Translations under genes and position numbers: made by a program
The notes under the pieces: model-generated
Told to the model about the DNA's origin: nothing
What the model saw: only the letters and a program-made list of their open reading frames with translations
Databases searched by the model: none
DNA from: Candidatus Cloacimonadota bacterium
Lineage (GTDB): Bacteria; Cloacimonadota; Cloacimonadia; Cloacimonadales; JAMOQM01
Assembly: GCA_027064005.1 (NCBI GenBank)
Contig: JAMOQM010000009.1
Coordinates: forward strand, 1 to 32,954
Length of the DNA: 32,954 nucleotides
Reading direction: 5' to 3'
Shown here: in pieces, positions 6,662 through 13,266 of the stretch
Layout of the letters: every line of letters starts with the position of its first letter
Position numbering within the stretch: position 1 is the first letter of the stretch

Positions 6662-8257
6662 ATGGAAAAAGCATTAATTATAAATTTAACGAGAATGGGT
6701 GATTTAATTCAAACAATCGGATTGGTAAAATCTTTAACAAGAAAAGGTTATAAAGTTGATTTTTTATGCGTAGAATCCTTCTCAAAAATATTGAATTATG
6801 TACCTGAAATTGAAAATATTATCAAAATTAATGCAGATAATTTCTTAACTAATTCATCAAAAAACGTGTTTGAAAAATATCTTGAAATTGAGGAAATTAT
6901 CAATTCTCTAAATCAAAACAATTATTCGCTTCTTGTAAATCCTATAGCTTCAATACCTTCTGCATATTTGAGTTTCATCATCAAAGCAAAAGAAAAAAAA
7001 GGCATAGTTTTTACTAAAAATAGAGAGCAGTCTATCAAATCAAAATGGTCTGCTTTTCATCTCGCAAATGAACATAATTCGGGAGATCACGGATTTAATT
7101 TGGTGGATATTTTTGGCGGAGTCGGAGATTGTAAGATTTCAAGAAACGATTACAAGATTAATTCTAAAGAAAAAACAGATTTTGGAATTAGAAACAATTT
7201 ACCAAAAATCGGATTTCATATCGGAGCAAGTAAATCAAATAAAACTTGGGAAAAGGAAAAATTTAAAACTGTGATTTTGGAATTGTTGAAAGAAAAATGC
7301 TGCAATATTATCCTTTTTGGCGGTTATAATGAGCTGTCTCTAAATCCATATTTTGCCGATGTTTCTTCTAATTTATTCATTAATAGAATTGGTAAAACCG
7401 GTTTAGATGAATTAATCTCGGAAATTTCTTCCTTAAATCTATTGGTAACAAATGATACGGGACCAATGCACATTGCGGCAATTCAAAAAATCCCGATAAT
7501 TGACGTTTCATTGGGACCGGTAAGTTTGTGGGAGACTTCGCCTTATTTGGAAGATTGTTTAATTATAGAAGCTAATATCAAATGCCATCCTTGCAAATTC
7601 AGTTATATTTGCGACCATCTTTCTTGTCATCATCTTATTCAGGAAAGTCATTTATTAGAAGCGATTAAATACAAATTAAATTTAGAAAATAATTTATCAA
7701 ATAATCAATCGGTTAATTTTTTCCAAACAAAATTTGATCCCGCCGGTTATCTCCATAACGTTCCGCTTTTTAAAAAAAATATTTCGGAATATGACTTATT
7801 TTTTGAATTAAAACGGCTGATCTGGATCCAATCTTTAGATCCTAATCTTGAGAATGATTTTCAGGAGAAATATTTGGAATATATAAAGAAATATTACTTT
7901 TTTGAAAACATCAATTTAGATTTTACAATATTGGCTAAAATCAACACAGATATCAAATATTTATTAGAAAAATTAAAAGATTTAAAAAACATAAACCTTA
8001 ACAGTGAAAAAGAAATTGACAGAATAAAACAAACTTGGACTGATGTAAAAGGAATTAAAGAAAGGCTATTTAATGCCAATAATAAAAAAGAAATTTATGA
8101 CTTTTTTCTCTTTGCAAAATTTAGAGAAAGTTCCTTAAATTCTTTAGATATAAAAAATATGATTAGTGAAACAATGAATATTTATGAATTGCTTCATCAT
8201 CAAATTAAAAGTTTGATTAAATTGCTTATGAGGTGCAACAATGAAAGTTTATCTTAA
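6662..8257 (+). CDS. Glycosyltransferase family 9 (heptosyltransferase-like) with long C-terminal extension
   Basis: 531 residues. The first 345 or so form a GT9 protein: N-terminal INLTRMGDLIQTI, IGFHIGASKSNKTW in the middle, and the signature TNDTGPMHIA at 263-272, which binds the nucleotide-sugar diphosphate. A cysteine cluster (CHPCKFSYIC...C) follows, as in many GT9 proteins of this type. Typical heptosyltransferases end near 350 residues. The remaining 185 here are predicted mostly helical, rich in Lys, Glu and Asn, and not recognised. The ATG follows the previous stop with no gap (GAGG at 6653-6656), and the third gene overlaps the end by 17 bases, so the three are translationally coupled. 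The helical tail may dock a partner or the acceptor protein. Confidence 0.85.
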   Translation: MEKALIINLTRMGDLIQTIGLVKSLTRKGYKVDFLCVESFSKILNYVPEIENIIKINADNFLTNSSKNVFEKYLEIEEIINSLNQNNYSLLVNPIASIPSAYLSFIIKAKEKKGIVFTKNREQSIKSKWSAFHLANEHNSGDHGFNLVDIFGGVGDCKISRNDYKINSKEKTDFGIRNNLPKIGFHIGASKSNKTWEKEKFKTVILELLKEKCCNIILFGGYNELSLNPYFADVSSNLFINRIGKTGLDELISEISSLNLLVTNDTGPMHIAAIQKIPIIDVSLGPVSLWETSPYLEDCLIIEANIKCHPCKFSYICDHLSCHHLIQESHLLEAIKYKLNLENNLSNNQSVNFFQTKFDPAGYLHNVPLFKKNISEYDLFFELKRLIWIQSLDPNLENDFQEKYLEYIKKYYFFENINLDFTILAKINTDIKYLLEKLKDLKNINLNSEKEIDRIKQTWTDVKGIKERLFNANNKKEIYDFFLFAKFRESSLNSLDIKNMISETMNIYELLHHQIKSLIKLLMRCNNESLS

Positions 8258-8843
8258 TGGAAATGTTAGTGAAATTAAAATCACATCTATTAGTACCCTG
8301 TCCGATGTAATCGTTCAAATGGAAAAAGAAATCGACAAATCTCAAATTATTACGGAATTAAAATTAAATGAAAAAATATTAGGAAGCGATTGGTATAATA
8401 ATGCAAAAAATATTTTCCTGCTTGATGAAGATGATTTATTCATTACAACCCAATCTTCAGATTATATTGCCGTTCAAGCATTAAATTCTTCTCAAAAATC
8501 TTTTGAAACAATTACTGCTGATTTTCAAAAAGTTTCCGATATGTTCAGATTTGATAATGAAATTAAAGCCAATTCCTATTTTGCTCAATGTATTGAAAAT
8601 TTTCAATGGTATCTTAAAATTATTTCTGATTCTCTTTCATTATTAGGTAAAAATTTAAGTTCTATCCAATTAAGTGATAAAAACCTTGAAGAAAAAATTA
8701 CAGAGTTATCCGCAAAATTGGAAGAAATGATTGAATGCCAACAAAGTAAAGATTGGATTTTATTGGCAGATATGATTGAATATGAACTTTTACCACTATT
8801 GAAATCATTAACGGAAATTTATGATATTCTTGAAATAAATTAA
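8241..8843 (+). CDS. Hypothetical protein of the glycosyltransferase cassette
   Basis: 200 residues, family not recognised. Residues 1-70 alternate short strands and a helix (MKVYLNGNVSEIKI, then LDEDDLFITTQS), suggesting a small beta-grasp-like or mixed alpha/beta domain. Residues 75-200 look all-helical with coiled-coil tendency. No signal peptide, membrane segment or catalytic motif is visible. GAGG (8230-8233) precedes the ATG, which lies inside the GT9 gene. The coupling and the acidic, helical nature suggest an adaptor, chaperone or acceptor-recognition subunit for the two glycosyltransferases; that is inference only. Confidence 0.7.
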   Translation: MKVYLNGNVSEIKITSISTLSDVIVQMEKEIDKSQIITELKLNEKILGSDWYNNAKNIFLLDEDDLFITTQSSDYIAVQALNSSQKSFETITADFQKVSDMFRFDNEIKANSYFAQCIENFQWYLKIISDSLSLLGKNLSSIQLSDKNLEEKITELSAKLEEMIECQQSKDWILLADMIEYELLPLLKSLTEIYDILEIN

Positions 8844-8972
8844 ATTTTATTGATTAAACTATTGTACGACTACAATAATGAATAATTAAAAAAGGTAAAA
8901 TTAAGAAAATATTCTCCTCCTTTCCGTTGATCTTGTTTTAATTCGGGTGCATTCGTATTTCCAAGCATAATC
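8844..8972. other. Intergenic DNA before the wtp promoter
   Basis: Holds a small 7-bp hairpin with loop CGAC (8860-8877) without a following T-run, so not a convincing terminator. At 8938-8957 the words TTAATTCG and CATTCG resemble parts of the long repeats at 732 and 1020, so this may be a decayed relative of them. Confidence 0.4.
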
Positions 8973-9002
8973 TTGACATAATATTTTACTAAACGAAATT
9001 TG
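8973..9002 (+). promoter_or_regulatory. FCB-type promoter of the wtp operon (TTGACA-N16-GAAATTTG)
   Basis: TTGACA (8973-8978) and GAAATTTG (8995-9002) have exactly the spacing of the promoters at 53-82 and 32882-32911. The predicted start, about 6-8 bases downstream, falls at the first base of the structured leader (about 9009), which supports both calls. Confidence 0.6.
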
Positions 9003-9008
9003 TTTCAT

Positions 9009-9142
9009 CACCGAGTAATTATTTCTAAACTTCTGGCACGAAATAATTACCGATGGGTATATTTGGAAACAAATATGCCTCCCGTATTTGGAAAGGTGGG
9101 ATCACAACCTTACCTTCCAATAATAAAAAATTGGAGGTTCTA
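9009..9142 (+). promoter_or_regulatory. Moco/tungsten-cofactor-type riboswitch candidate with Shine-Dalgarno-sequestering hairpin
   Basis: The 134-base leader is highly structured. Helix 1 is an 11-bp perfect stem, 9015-9025 with 9040-9050. Helix 2 is a 7-bp stem closed by GAAA, 9059-9065 with 9070-9076. Helix 3 pairs TCCC (9080-9083) with GGGA (9098-9101). The joining sequences CACCGAG, CCGATGGG, GCCTCCCG and GGAAAGGTGGGATCACAACC resemble, from memory, the conserved core of the Moco RNA motif (Rfam RF01055), whose variants precede molybdenum and tungsten genes. The expression platform is visible: ACCTTCCAAT (9112-9121) pairs with ATTGGAGGT (9130-9138, one bulge) and hides the ribosome binding site of wtpA. 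ACCTTCC could alternatively pair with GGAAAGGT (9090-9097). The downstream tungstate/molybdate importer fits feedback control by cofactor. Family assignment needs a covariance search; the structure itself is clear. Confidence 0.72.
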
Positions 9143-10075
9143 ATGAAATTATTAACTAAAATCTTACTACCGATTTTAGCGTTAACCCTCGTTTTTAGTT
9201 GTTCTAAAAATGAGAAAAAGAAAATTTACGTTTTCCACGCAGGAAGCTTATCAATTCCGTTTAAACAAATGGAAACAGCGTTTGAGACAAAATATCCTCA
9301 ATATGATATTCTCCGTGAATCCAGCGGAAGTCGAAAAGCTGCTCGAAAAATTTCTGATTTGCACCGAGAATGTGAAGTTATGGCAAGTGCCGACTATACT
9401 GTAATTGATAAGATCTTGATTGCGGACAAGTTTGCAAAATGGAATGCCAAATTTGCTACAAATGAAATGGCAATAATGTACAATCCAAAAAGCAAATTTG
9501 CTAATGAAATCAACAGTAAAAATTGGTATGAAATTCTTCAAAGAAAAGGTGTTCAATACGGGCACAGCGATCCAAATGCCGATCCTTGCGGATATCGAAC
9601 AATGTTAGTCTGGCAACTTGCGGAAAAGTATTACAAAAAGGCAGATTTGTTTAATAAATTAAATAAAGGTTGCCCGCTTAAAAATATTAGAAGTGCCGAA
9701 GTTGATTTAATCGGACTTTTAGAAGCAGGGGAATTGGATTATCTTTTTATTTATAGATCTGTTGCCGAACAACATCATTTACCTTTTGTAATTCTTCCTG
9801 ACGAAATTAATCTTAAATCAGCGAAATACAAAGATTTTTATAAACAGGCGACCTATGATGTTAACGGCAAAAAACCGGGTGAAAAAATCACAAAAACAGG
9901 TAAACCGATGGTTTATTCAATCACTATTCCATCAACCGCAAAAGAAATTAAAGGTGCGGAATTATTTGTAAAATTTGTTCTTTCAGCCGAAGGACAAAAA
10001 ATTATGACAGATAACGGTCAACCTTCGATTAATCCGGCTCAAATTACAGGTGAAATTCCCGACTTTTTGAAATGA
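9143..10075 (+). CDS. wtpA: Tungstate/molybdate ABC transporter substrate-binding lipoprotein WtpA
   Basis: 310 residues from the ATG at 9143, set by GGAGG (9133-9137). An in-frame ATG at 9053 would add 30 residues but lies inside the leader RNA and would remove the signal sequence from the N-terminus, so it is rejected. Residues 1-20 form a lipoprotein signal peptide ending in LVFSC (Cys20 lipidated). The mature protein binds oxyanions outside the cytoplasmic membrane: YVFHAGSL, RESSGSRKAARK, the WtpA hallmark DPNADPCGYRT and an acidic ligand region (SAEVDLIGLLEAGELDY) match the archaeal-type WtpA family rather than classical ModA. WtpA coordinates tungstate or molybdate through carboxylates. 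The stop overlaps wtpC (ATGA), forming one operon with ATPase and permease. Confidence 0.93.
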   Translation: MKLLTKILLPILALTLVFSCSKNEKKKIYVFHAGSLSIPFKQMETAFETKYPQYDILRESSGSRKAARKISDLHRECEVMASADYTVIDKILIADKFAKWNAKFATNEMAIMYNPKSKFANEINSKNWYEILQRKGVQYGHSDPNADPCGYRTMLVWQLAEKYYKKADLFNKLNKGCPLKNIRSAEVDLIGLLEAGELDYLFIYRSVAEQHHLPFVILPDEINLKSAKYKDFYKQATYDVNGKKPGEKITKTGKPMVYSITIPSTAKEIKGAELFVKFVLSAEGQKIMTDNGQPSINPAQITGEIPDFLK

Positions 10076-11100
10076 TGTTAAAAATAGAAAATTTAGATCT
10101 TAATATTTCTAAAAAACATTTACTGAAAAATATAAACCTTGAAATCGAGAAGAATGATTTTTTCGTTCTTCTCGGCTCAACGGGAAGCGGTAAAACCTTG
10201 TTAATTGAATCAATTATCGGATTGCATAAATATACCGGAAATATCTTTTATGAAGGAAAATCAATTAATAATACAAAGATTGAAGATAAGAATTTCGGAG
10301 TTGTTTTTCAAAACTTTGCTTTATTCCCTCATAAATCCGTAAGAGAAAATATCTTATTCTCAATAAAGATGAGAAAATTGCCGGATGGTGAATCCAAACT
10401 TAAATATCTCGCGGAAAAATTTGAGATTACTCATCTTTTAGATAGAAATCCTAAAAATCTTTCAGGCGGAGAAAAACAAAAAGTTGCCATCGCCAGAGCA
10501 ATTATCGGAAATTCCAAATTGTTACTTATGGATGAACCTTTCGCCGCAATCGACACTGCTTTTAGAAATATTATGTATAACTTCATCAAAAAAGTTCATA
10601 AAGAATTTGATTTAACGACAATTCTTATTACTCATAATTTTGATGAAGCTGTATTTTTGGCTGACAAAATCGCAGTAATAAATAAGGGAGAAATCCTTCA
10701 AATCGGGACGCCTAAAAATATTTTCTATCAACCCAAAAATAAATACATCGCCCAATTTGTTAATTCCGATAATATTTTTGAAATAGTTAAACGTGATTCA
10801 AAGTACTTTTTAGGAAAGATTGATATCCCTCTTGGTCAGGAATTTATCAACAAAAAATATGTGGTTCTCCATTCCGAAAACATAATCATTTCAAAAGAAA
10901 AAATAAAGAGTAGTGCAAGATTCTCAATCTTAGGAAAAATCACTGCCATTAACCAAAATTTATACCACTCAATAATTTCTATTGATGCCAAAAACAAATT
11001 CAAAGTAAGAATAACAAATCAATCATTAGAAAAAATGAATCTAAAAATCAATGGTGAAATCTACCTAACTTTTAAAGAAAGCAGTCTGATATTTATATGA
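10072..11100 (+). CDS. wtpC: Tungstate/molybdate ABC transporter ATP-binding protein WtpC
   Basis: 342 residues. The nucleotide-binding domain has Walker A GSTGSGKT (35-42), Q-loop Gln80, signature LSGGEKQKVAIARA (130-143), Walker B LLLMDEP (150-156) and the switch His188 in ILITHN. The last 110 residues or so form a small regulatory TOBE/MOP-like domain (VLHSENIIIS, ILGKITAI), as in WtpC/ModC proteins, where it can sense the oxyanion. It powers uptake through WtpB at the cytoplasmic membrane. It begins by an ATGA overlap with wtpA and has no separate Shine-Dalgarno sequence, so translation is coupled. The start may be either of two adjacent Met codons (10072 or 10075). Confidence 0.93.
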   Translation: MMLKIENLDLNISKKHLLKNINLEIEKNDFFVLLGSTGSGKTLLIESIIGLHKYTGNIFYEGKSINNTKIEDKNFGVVFQNFALFPHKSVRENILFSIKMRKLPDGESKLKYLAEKFEITHLLDRNPKNLSGGEKQKVAIARAIIGNSKLLLMDEPFAAIDTAFRNIMYNFIKKVHKEFDLTTILITHNFDEAVFLADKIAVINKGEILQIGTPKNIFYQPKNKYIAQFVNSDNIFEIVKRDSKYFLGKIDIPLGQEFINKKYVVLHSENIIISKEKIKSSARFSILGKITAINQNLYHSIISIDAKNKFKVRITNQSLEKMNLKINGEIYLTFKESSLIFI

Positions 11101-11870
11101 AAAAATTAATTTATCTCATTCTAATTATTTTATCAATAACCTTGTTTCTTTTTATTTTCATTCCACTTTTCAAGATGATAATTTCCGCAAATCCCAAATT
11201 AATTACAGATGCTTTGGCTGACAAAGAAATCGTTTCCGCAATTCTTCTAAGTTTTAAATGTGCTTTGATTGCAACAACCATTGCCTTGATTGCCGGGATT
11301 CCGCTTTCATTTTATCTTGCACGTTATGACTTTCCTTTCAAATCTCTGGTAGAAGCTGTTCTTGATATTCCCGTTATGATACCTCATACCGCCGTTGGCA
11401 TCGCCTTATTGACAGTTTTTGGCTCAAGATTCTTCCTCGGAAAATTATTTAATTCTATTGGAATTGATTTTGTCGGAACTGAATTTGGAATTATTATCGG
11501 AATGATGTACGTAAGTCTTTCATATTTAATAAATCACGCCAAATCCGGATTCAAAAATGTCGATCCAAAATTAGAAAAAGCTGCTCGAACTTTGGGTGCT
11601 TCATCTTTAAAAACCTTTTTTTACGTAACTCTGCCTTTGGCAAAAAATGACATTTTAAGCGGAGCTATTATGATGTGGGCAAGGGGATTATCGGAATTCG
11701 GAGCAGTTGTTATTTTGGCTTATCATCCGATGACGGCACCGGTTTTGATTTTGGAAAGATTTCAATCATACGGTTTAAATTATTCAAAACCAATTGCGGT
11801 TTTATTAATTTTAATTTGTATTGTGCTTTTTACTTTATTAAGATGGGTAAATAATAGAAAAAAATATTAA
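11097..11870 (+). CDS. wtpB: Tungstate/molybdate ABC transporter permease WtpB
   Basis: 257 residues with about six membrane helices, of the binding-protein-dependent permease family. The cytoplasmic EAA coupling loop is at about 160-180 (EKAARTLGASSLKTFFYVTL), followed by the usual Pro-rich turn and LSEFGAVVILAY, characteristic of ModB/WtpB. It overlaps wtpC by an ATGA. Gene order A-C-B, all overlapping, indicates a single transcript from the riboswitch-controlled promoter and ending at the hairpin 11877-11903. Confidence 0.93.
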   Translation: MKKLIYLILIILSITLFLFIFIPLFKMIISANPKLITDALADKEIVSAILLSFKCALIATTIALIAGIPLSFYLARYDFPFKSLVEAVLDIPVMIPHTAVGIALLTVFGSRFFLGKLFNSIGIDFVGTEFGIIIGMMYVSLSYLINHAKSGFKNVDPKLEKAARTLGASSLKTFFYVTLPLAKNDILSGAIMMWARGLSEFGAVVILAYHPMTAPVLILERFQSYGLNYSKPIAVLLILICIVLFTLLRWVNNRKKY

Positions 11871-11876
11871 AAAAAA

Positions 11877-11903
11877 TCGGGAGATTAACTCCCGAAAATT
11901 TTT
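11877..11903. terminator. Bidirectional terminator between convergent wtpB and CoA-transferase genes
   Basis: A 7-bp stem TCGGGAG/CTCCCGA (11877-11883, 11889-11895) with loop ATTAA, flanked by an A-run on the left (11871-11876) and TTTTT (11899-11903) on the right. It can therefore act as an intrinsic terminator on both strands, exactly where two convergent operons meet. Confidence 0.85.
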
Positions 11904-12564
11904 AGAATTCAGCTAATTTGCAATTTTCATCTAATACAATATCAGCGTCGGTATTTTCAACAATATATTCAGGAGTATAAGGACTAAAATATTCGCGAAG
12001 AACAAATTTATTTTCCTTAACTTCAAAGAATCCTAAATCCGTAACAACGTAATTTACTTGATTTTTTGCTGTTAAAGGTAAAGTGCATTTTTTCTTTAAT
12101 TTTGATTTACCAAAGCGATCAAAATGAGTTGTGGCAGCAATAACTTTTTTGGCACCAACGGTTAAATCCATTGCACCACCCATTCCCGGAACTAATTTTC
12201 CCGGTATTTTATAATTTGCCAAATTCCCGAGTTGATCAACTTCCAAAACTCCGAGAACAGTATAATCAAGATGTCCGCCCCGAATAATTCCAAAAGAAGT
12301 TGCGGAATCAAAAAAAGCTCCCCCGGACAAAATAGAAACCGGCATCCCGCCTGCATTTACTAAATCCCAATCTTGGTCTTCTTTTTTTGGTACGGGACCT
12401 AAACCGATAAATCCGTTTTCTGAATGCAAAGTAATGGTTATTCCGTCAGGAAGGTAATTTCCAACTTTTGTCGGAAGTCCAATCCCTAAATTAACAAAAT
12501 CACCGTTATGAAATAAGCGAGCAATTTTTTTGGCGATAATCTCTTTATTTGGTTTATATTCCAT
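11902..12564 (-). CDS. CoA-transferase (3-oxoacid/acetate type) subunit B
   Basis: 220 residues, a family I CoA-transferase beta subunit (AtoA/ScoB/CtfB group). The catalytic glutamate, which forms the glutamyl-CoA thioester, is Glu49 in HSENGFIGLGP. Also seen are GGMPVSILSGGAFFDSATSF and VPGMGGAMDL, both hallmarks of the subunit. With subunit A it moves CoA between acyl-CoA and a carboxylate such as acetate or acetoacetate; the substrate pair cannot be told from sequence. AGGAGGG lies just upstream of the ATG and overlaps the stop of subunit A (gap 9 bases). Cytoplasmic, probably A2B2. A role in fermentative acid production or amino-acid breakdown is inferred. Confidence 0.92.
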   Translation of the reverse strand: MEYKPNKEIIAKKIARLFHNGDFVNLGIGLPTKVGNYLPDGITITLHSENGFIGLGPVPKKEDQDWDLVNAGGMPVSILSGGAFFDSATSFGIIRGGHLDYTVLGVLEVDQLGNLANYKIPGKLVPGMGGAMDLTVGAKKVIAATTHFDRFGKSKLKKKCTLPLTAKNQVNYVVTDLGFFEVKENKFVLREYFSPYTPEYIVENTDADIVLDENCKLAEF

Positions 12565-12573
12565 TTTTCCCTC

Positions 12574-13245
12574 CTATCCTTGAACTATGAAATGTACAAA
12601 AATTGATGGTGTATCAATTGATTCAGGATCAAGTTCACCAATCTCAACAATTTCTTCAGCTTCCACAATTACAGTTTTGGCAGCGGTTGCCATTATTGGA
12701 TTGAAATTTCGAGCTGATTTTGAAAAAACTAAATTTCCTGCTTTATCGGCTTTTTTAGCTTTAATAATTGCGACATCGGCAGGAAGTGGTTCTTCTAAAA
12801 TAAATTTTTTGTTATTTACTTCAATAATTTGTTTGCCAACTTCAACTTCTGTTCCAATTCCGGTTGGAGTTAAAATCCCGCCCAGTCCAAATCCGAAAGC
12901 TCTAATTCTTTCTGCCAAAGTTCCTTGCGGAATTAAATCCACTTCTGTTTCACCGGCATTCATTTGTCGGATAGTTTCCTTATTTGTTCCAATATGAGAA
13001 ACAATAACTTTTTTAAATTGTTTGTTAACAATCAATTCTGCCACACCATTTACAATATTTTTATCAGGATTGTAAATAGCGGTATCGTTACAAATCAAAG
13101 TCAGTTTTGATGTCCCTGCAATTTTTAGAGCTTTTATAAGTTTTTCCGGAGAACCGCATCCAAGGAATCCTCCCACCATTAAACTCATATCTTCAGTAAT
13201 TAATTTTACTGCCTCTTCTGCAGAGATAATAGGTTTCTTAATCAT
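12574..13245 (-). CDS. CoA-transferase (3-oxoacid/acetate type) subunit A
   Basis: 223 residues, alpha subunit (AtoD/ScoA/CtfA group). It shows MVGGFLGCGSPEKLI near the N-terminus (CoA-binding glycine-rich loop), VSHIGTNKE, LIPQGTLAERIRAFGFGLGG and LTPTGIGTEVE, all conserved in the family. It contributes CoA binding; the catalytic Glu is on subunit B, encoded directly downstream. AAAGGAGA (13251-13258) is a strong ribosome binding site. Only 21 bases separate it from the stop of the U32 gene upstream, so the three genes are probably one transcript ending at the terminator 11877-11903. Confidence 0.92.
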   Translation of the reverse strand: MIKKPIISAEEAVKLITEDMSLMVGGFLGCGSPEKLIKALKIAGTSKLTLICNDTAIYNPDKNIVNGVAELIVNKQFKKVIVSHIGTNKETIRQMNAGETEVDLIPQGTLAERIRAFGFGLGGILTPTGIGTEVEVGKQIIEVNNKKFILEEPLPADVAIIKAKKADKAGNLVFSKSARNFNPIMATAAKTVIVEAEEIVEIGELDPESIDTPSIFVHFIVQG

Positions 13246-13266
13246 AACAATCTCCTTTTATTTTTT

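Noticed and set aside
8860-8877. Small hairpin as terminator of the glycosyltransferase cassette
   Set aside because: The stem is A/T-rich, 7 bp, and no T-run follows.
9034-9049. TGGCAC resembling the -24 box of a sigma-54 promoter upstream of wtpA
   Set aside because: The -12 position reads AATTA, without GC, and the sequence is needed for the 11-bp helix of the leader RNA.
12587-12997. 136-codon plus-strand open frame
   Set aside because: It lies antisense within the CoA-transferase subunit A gene, has no ribosome binding site and is a codon-bias shadow.
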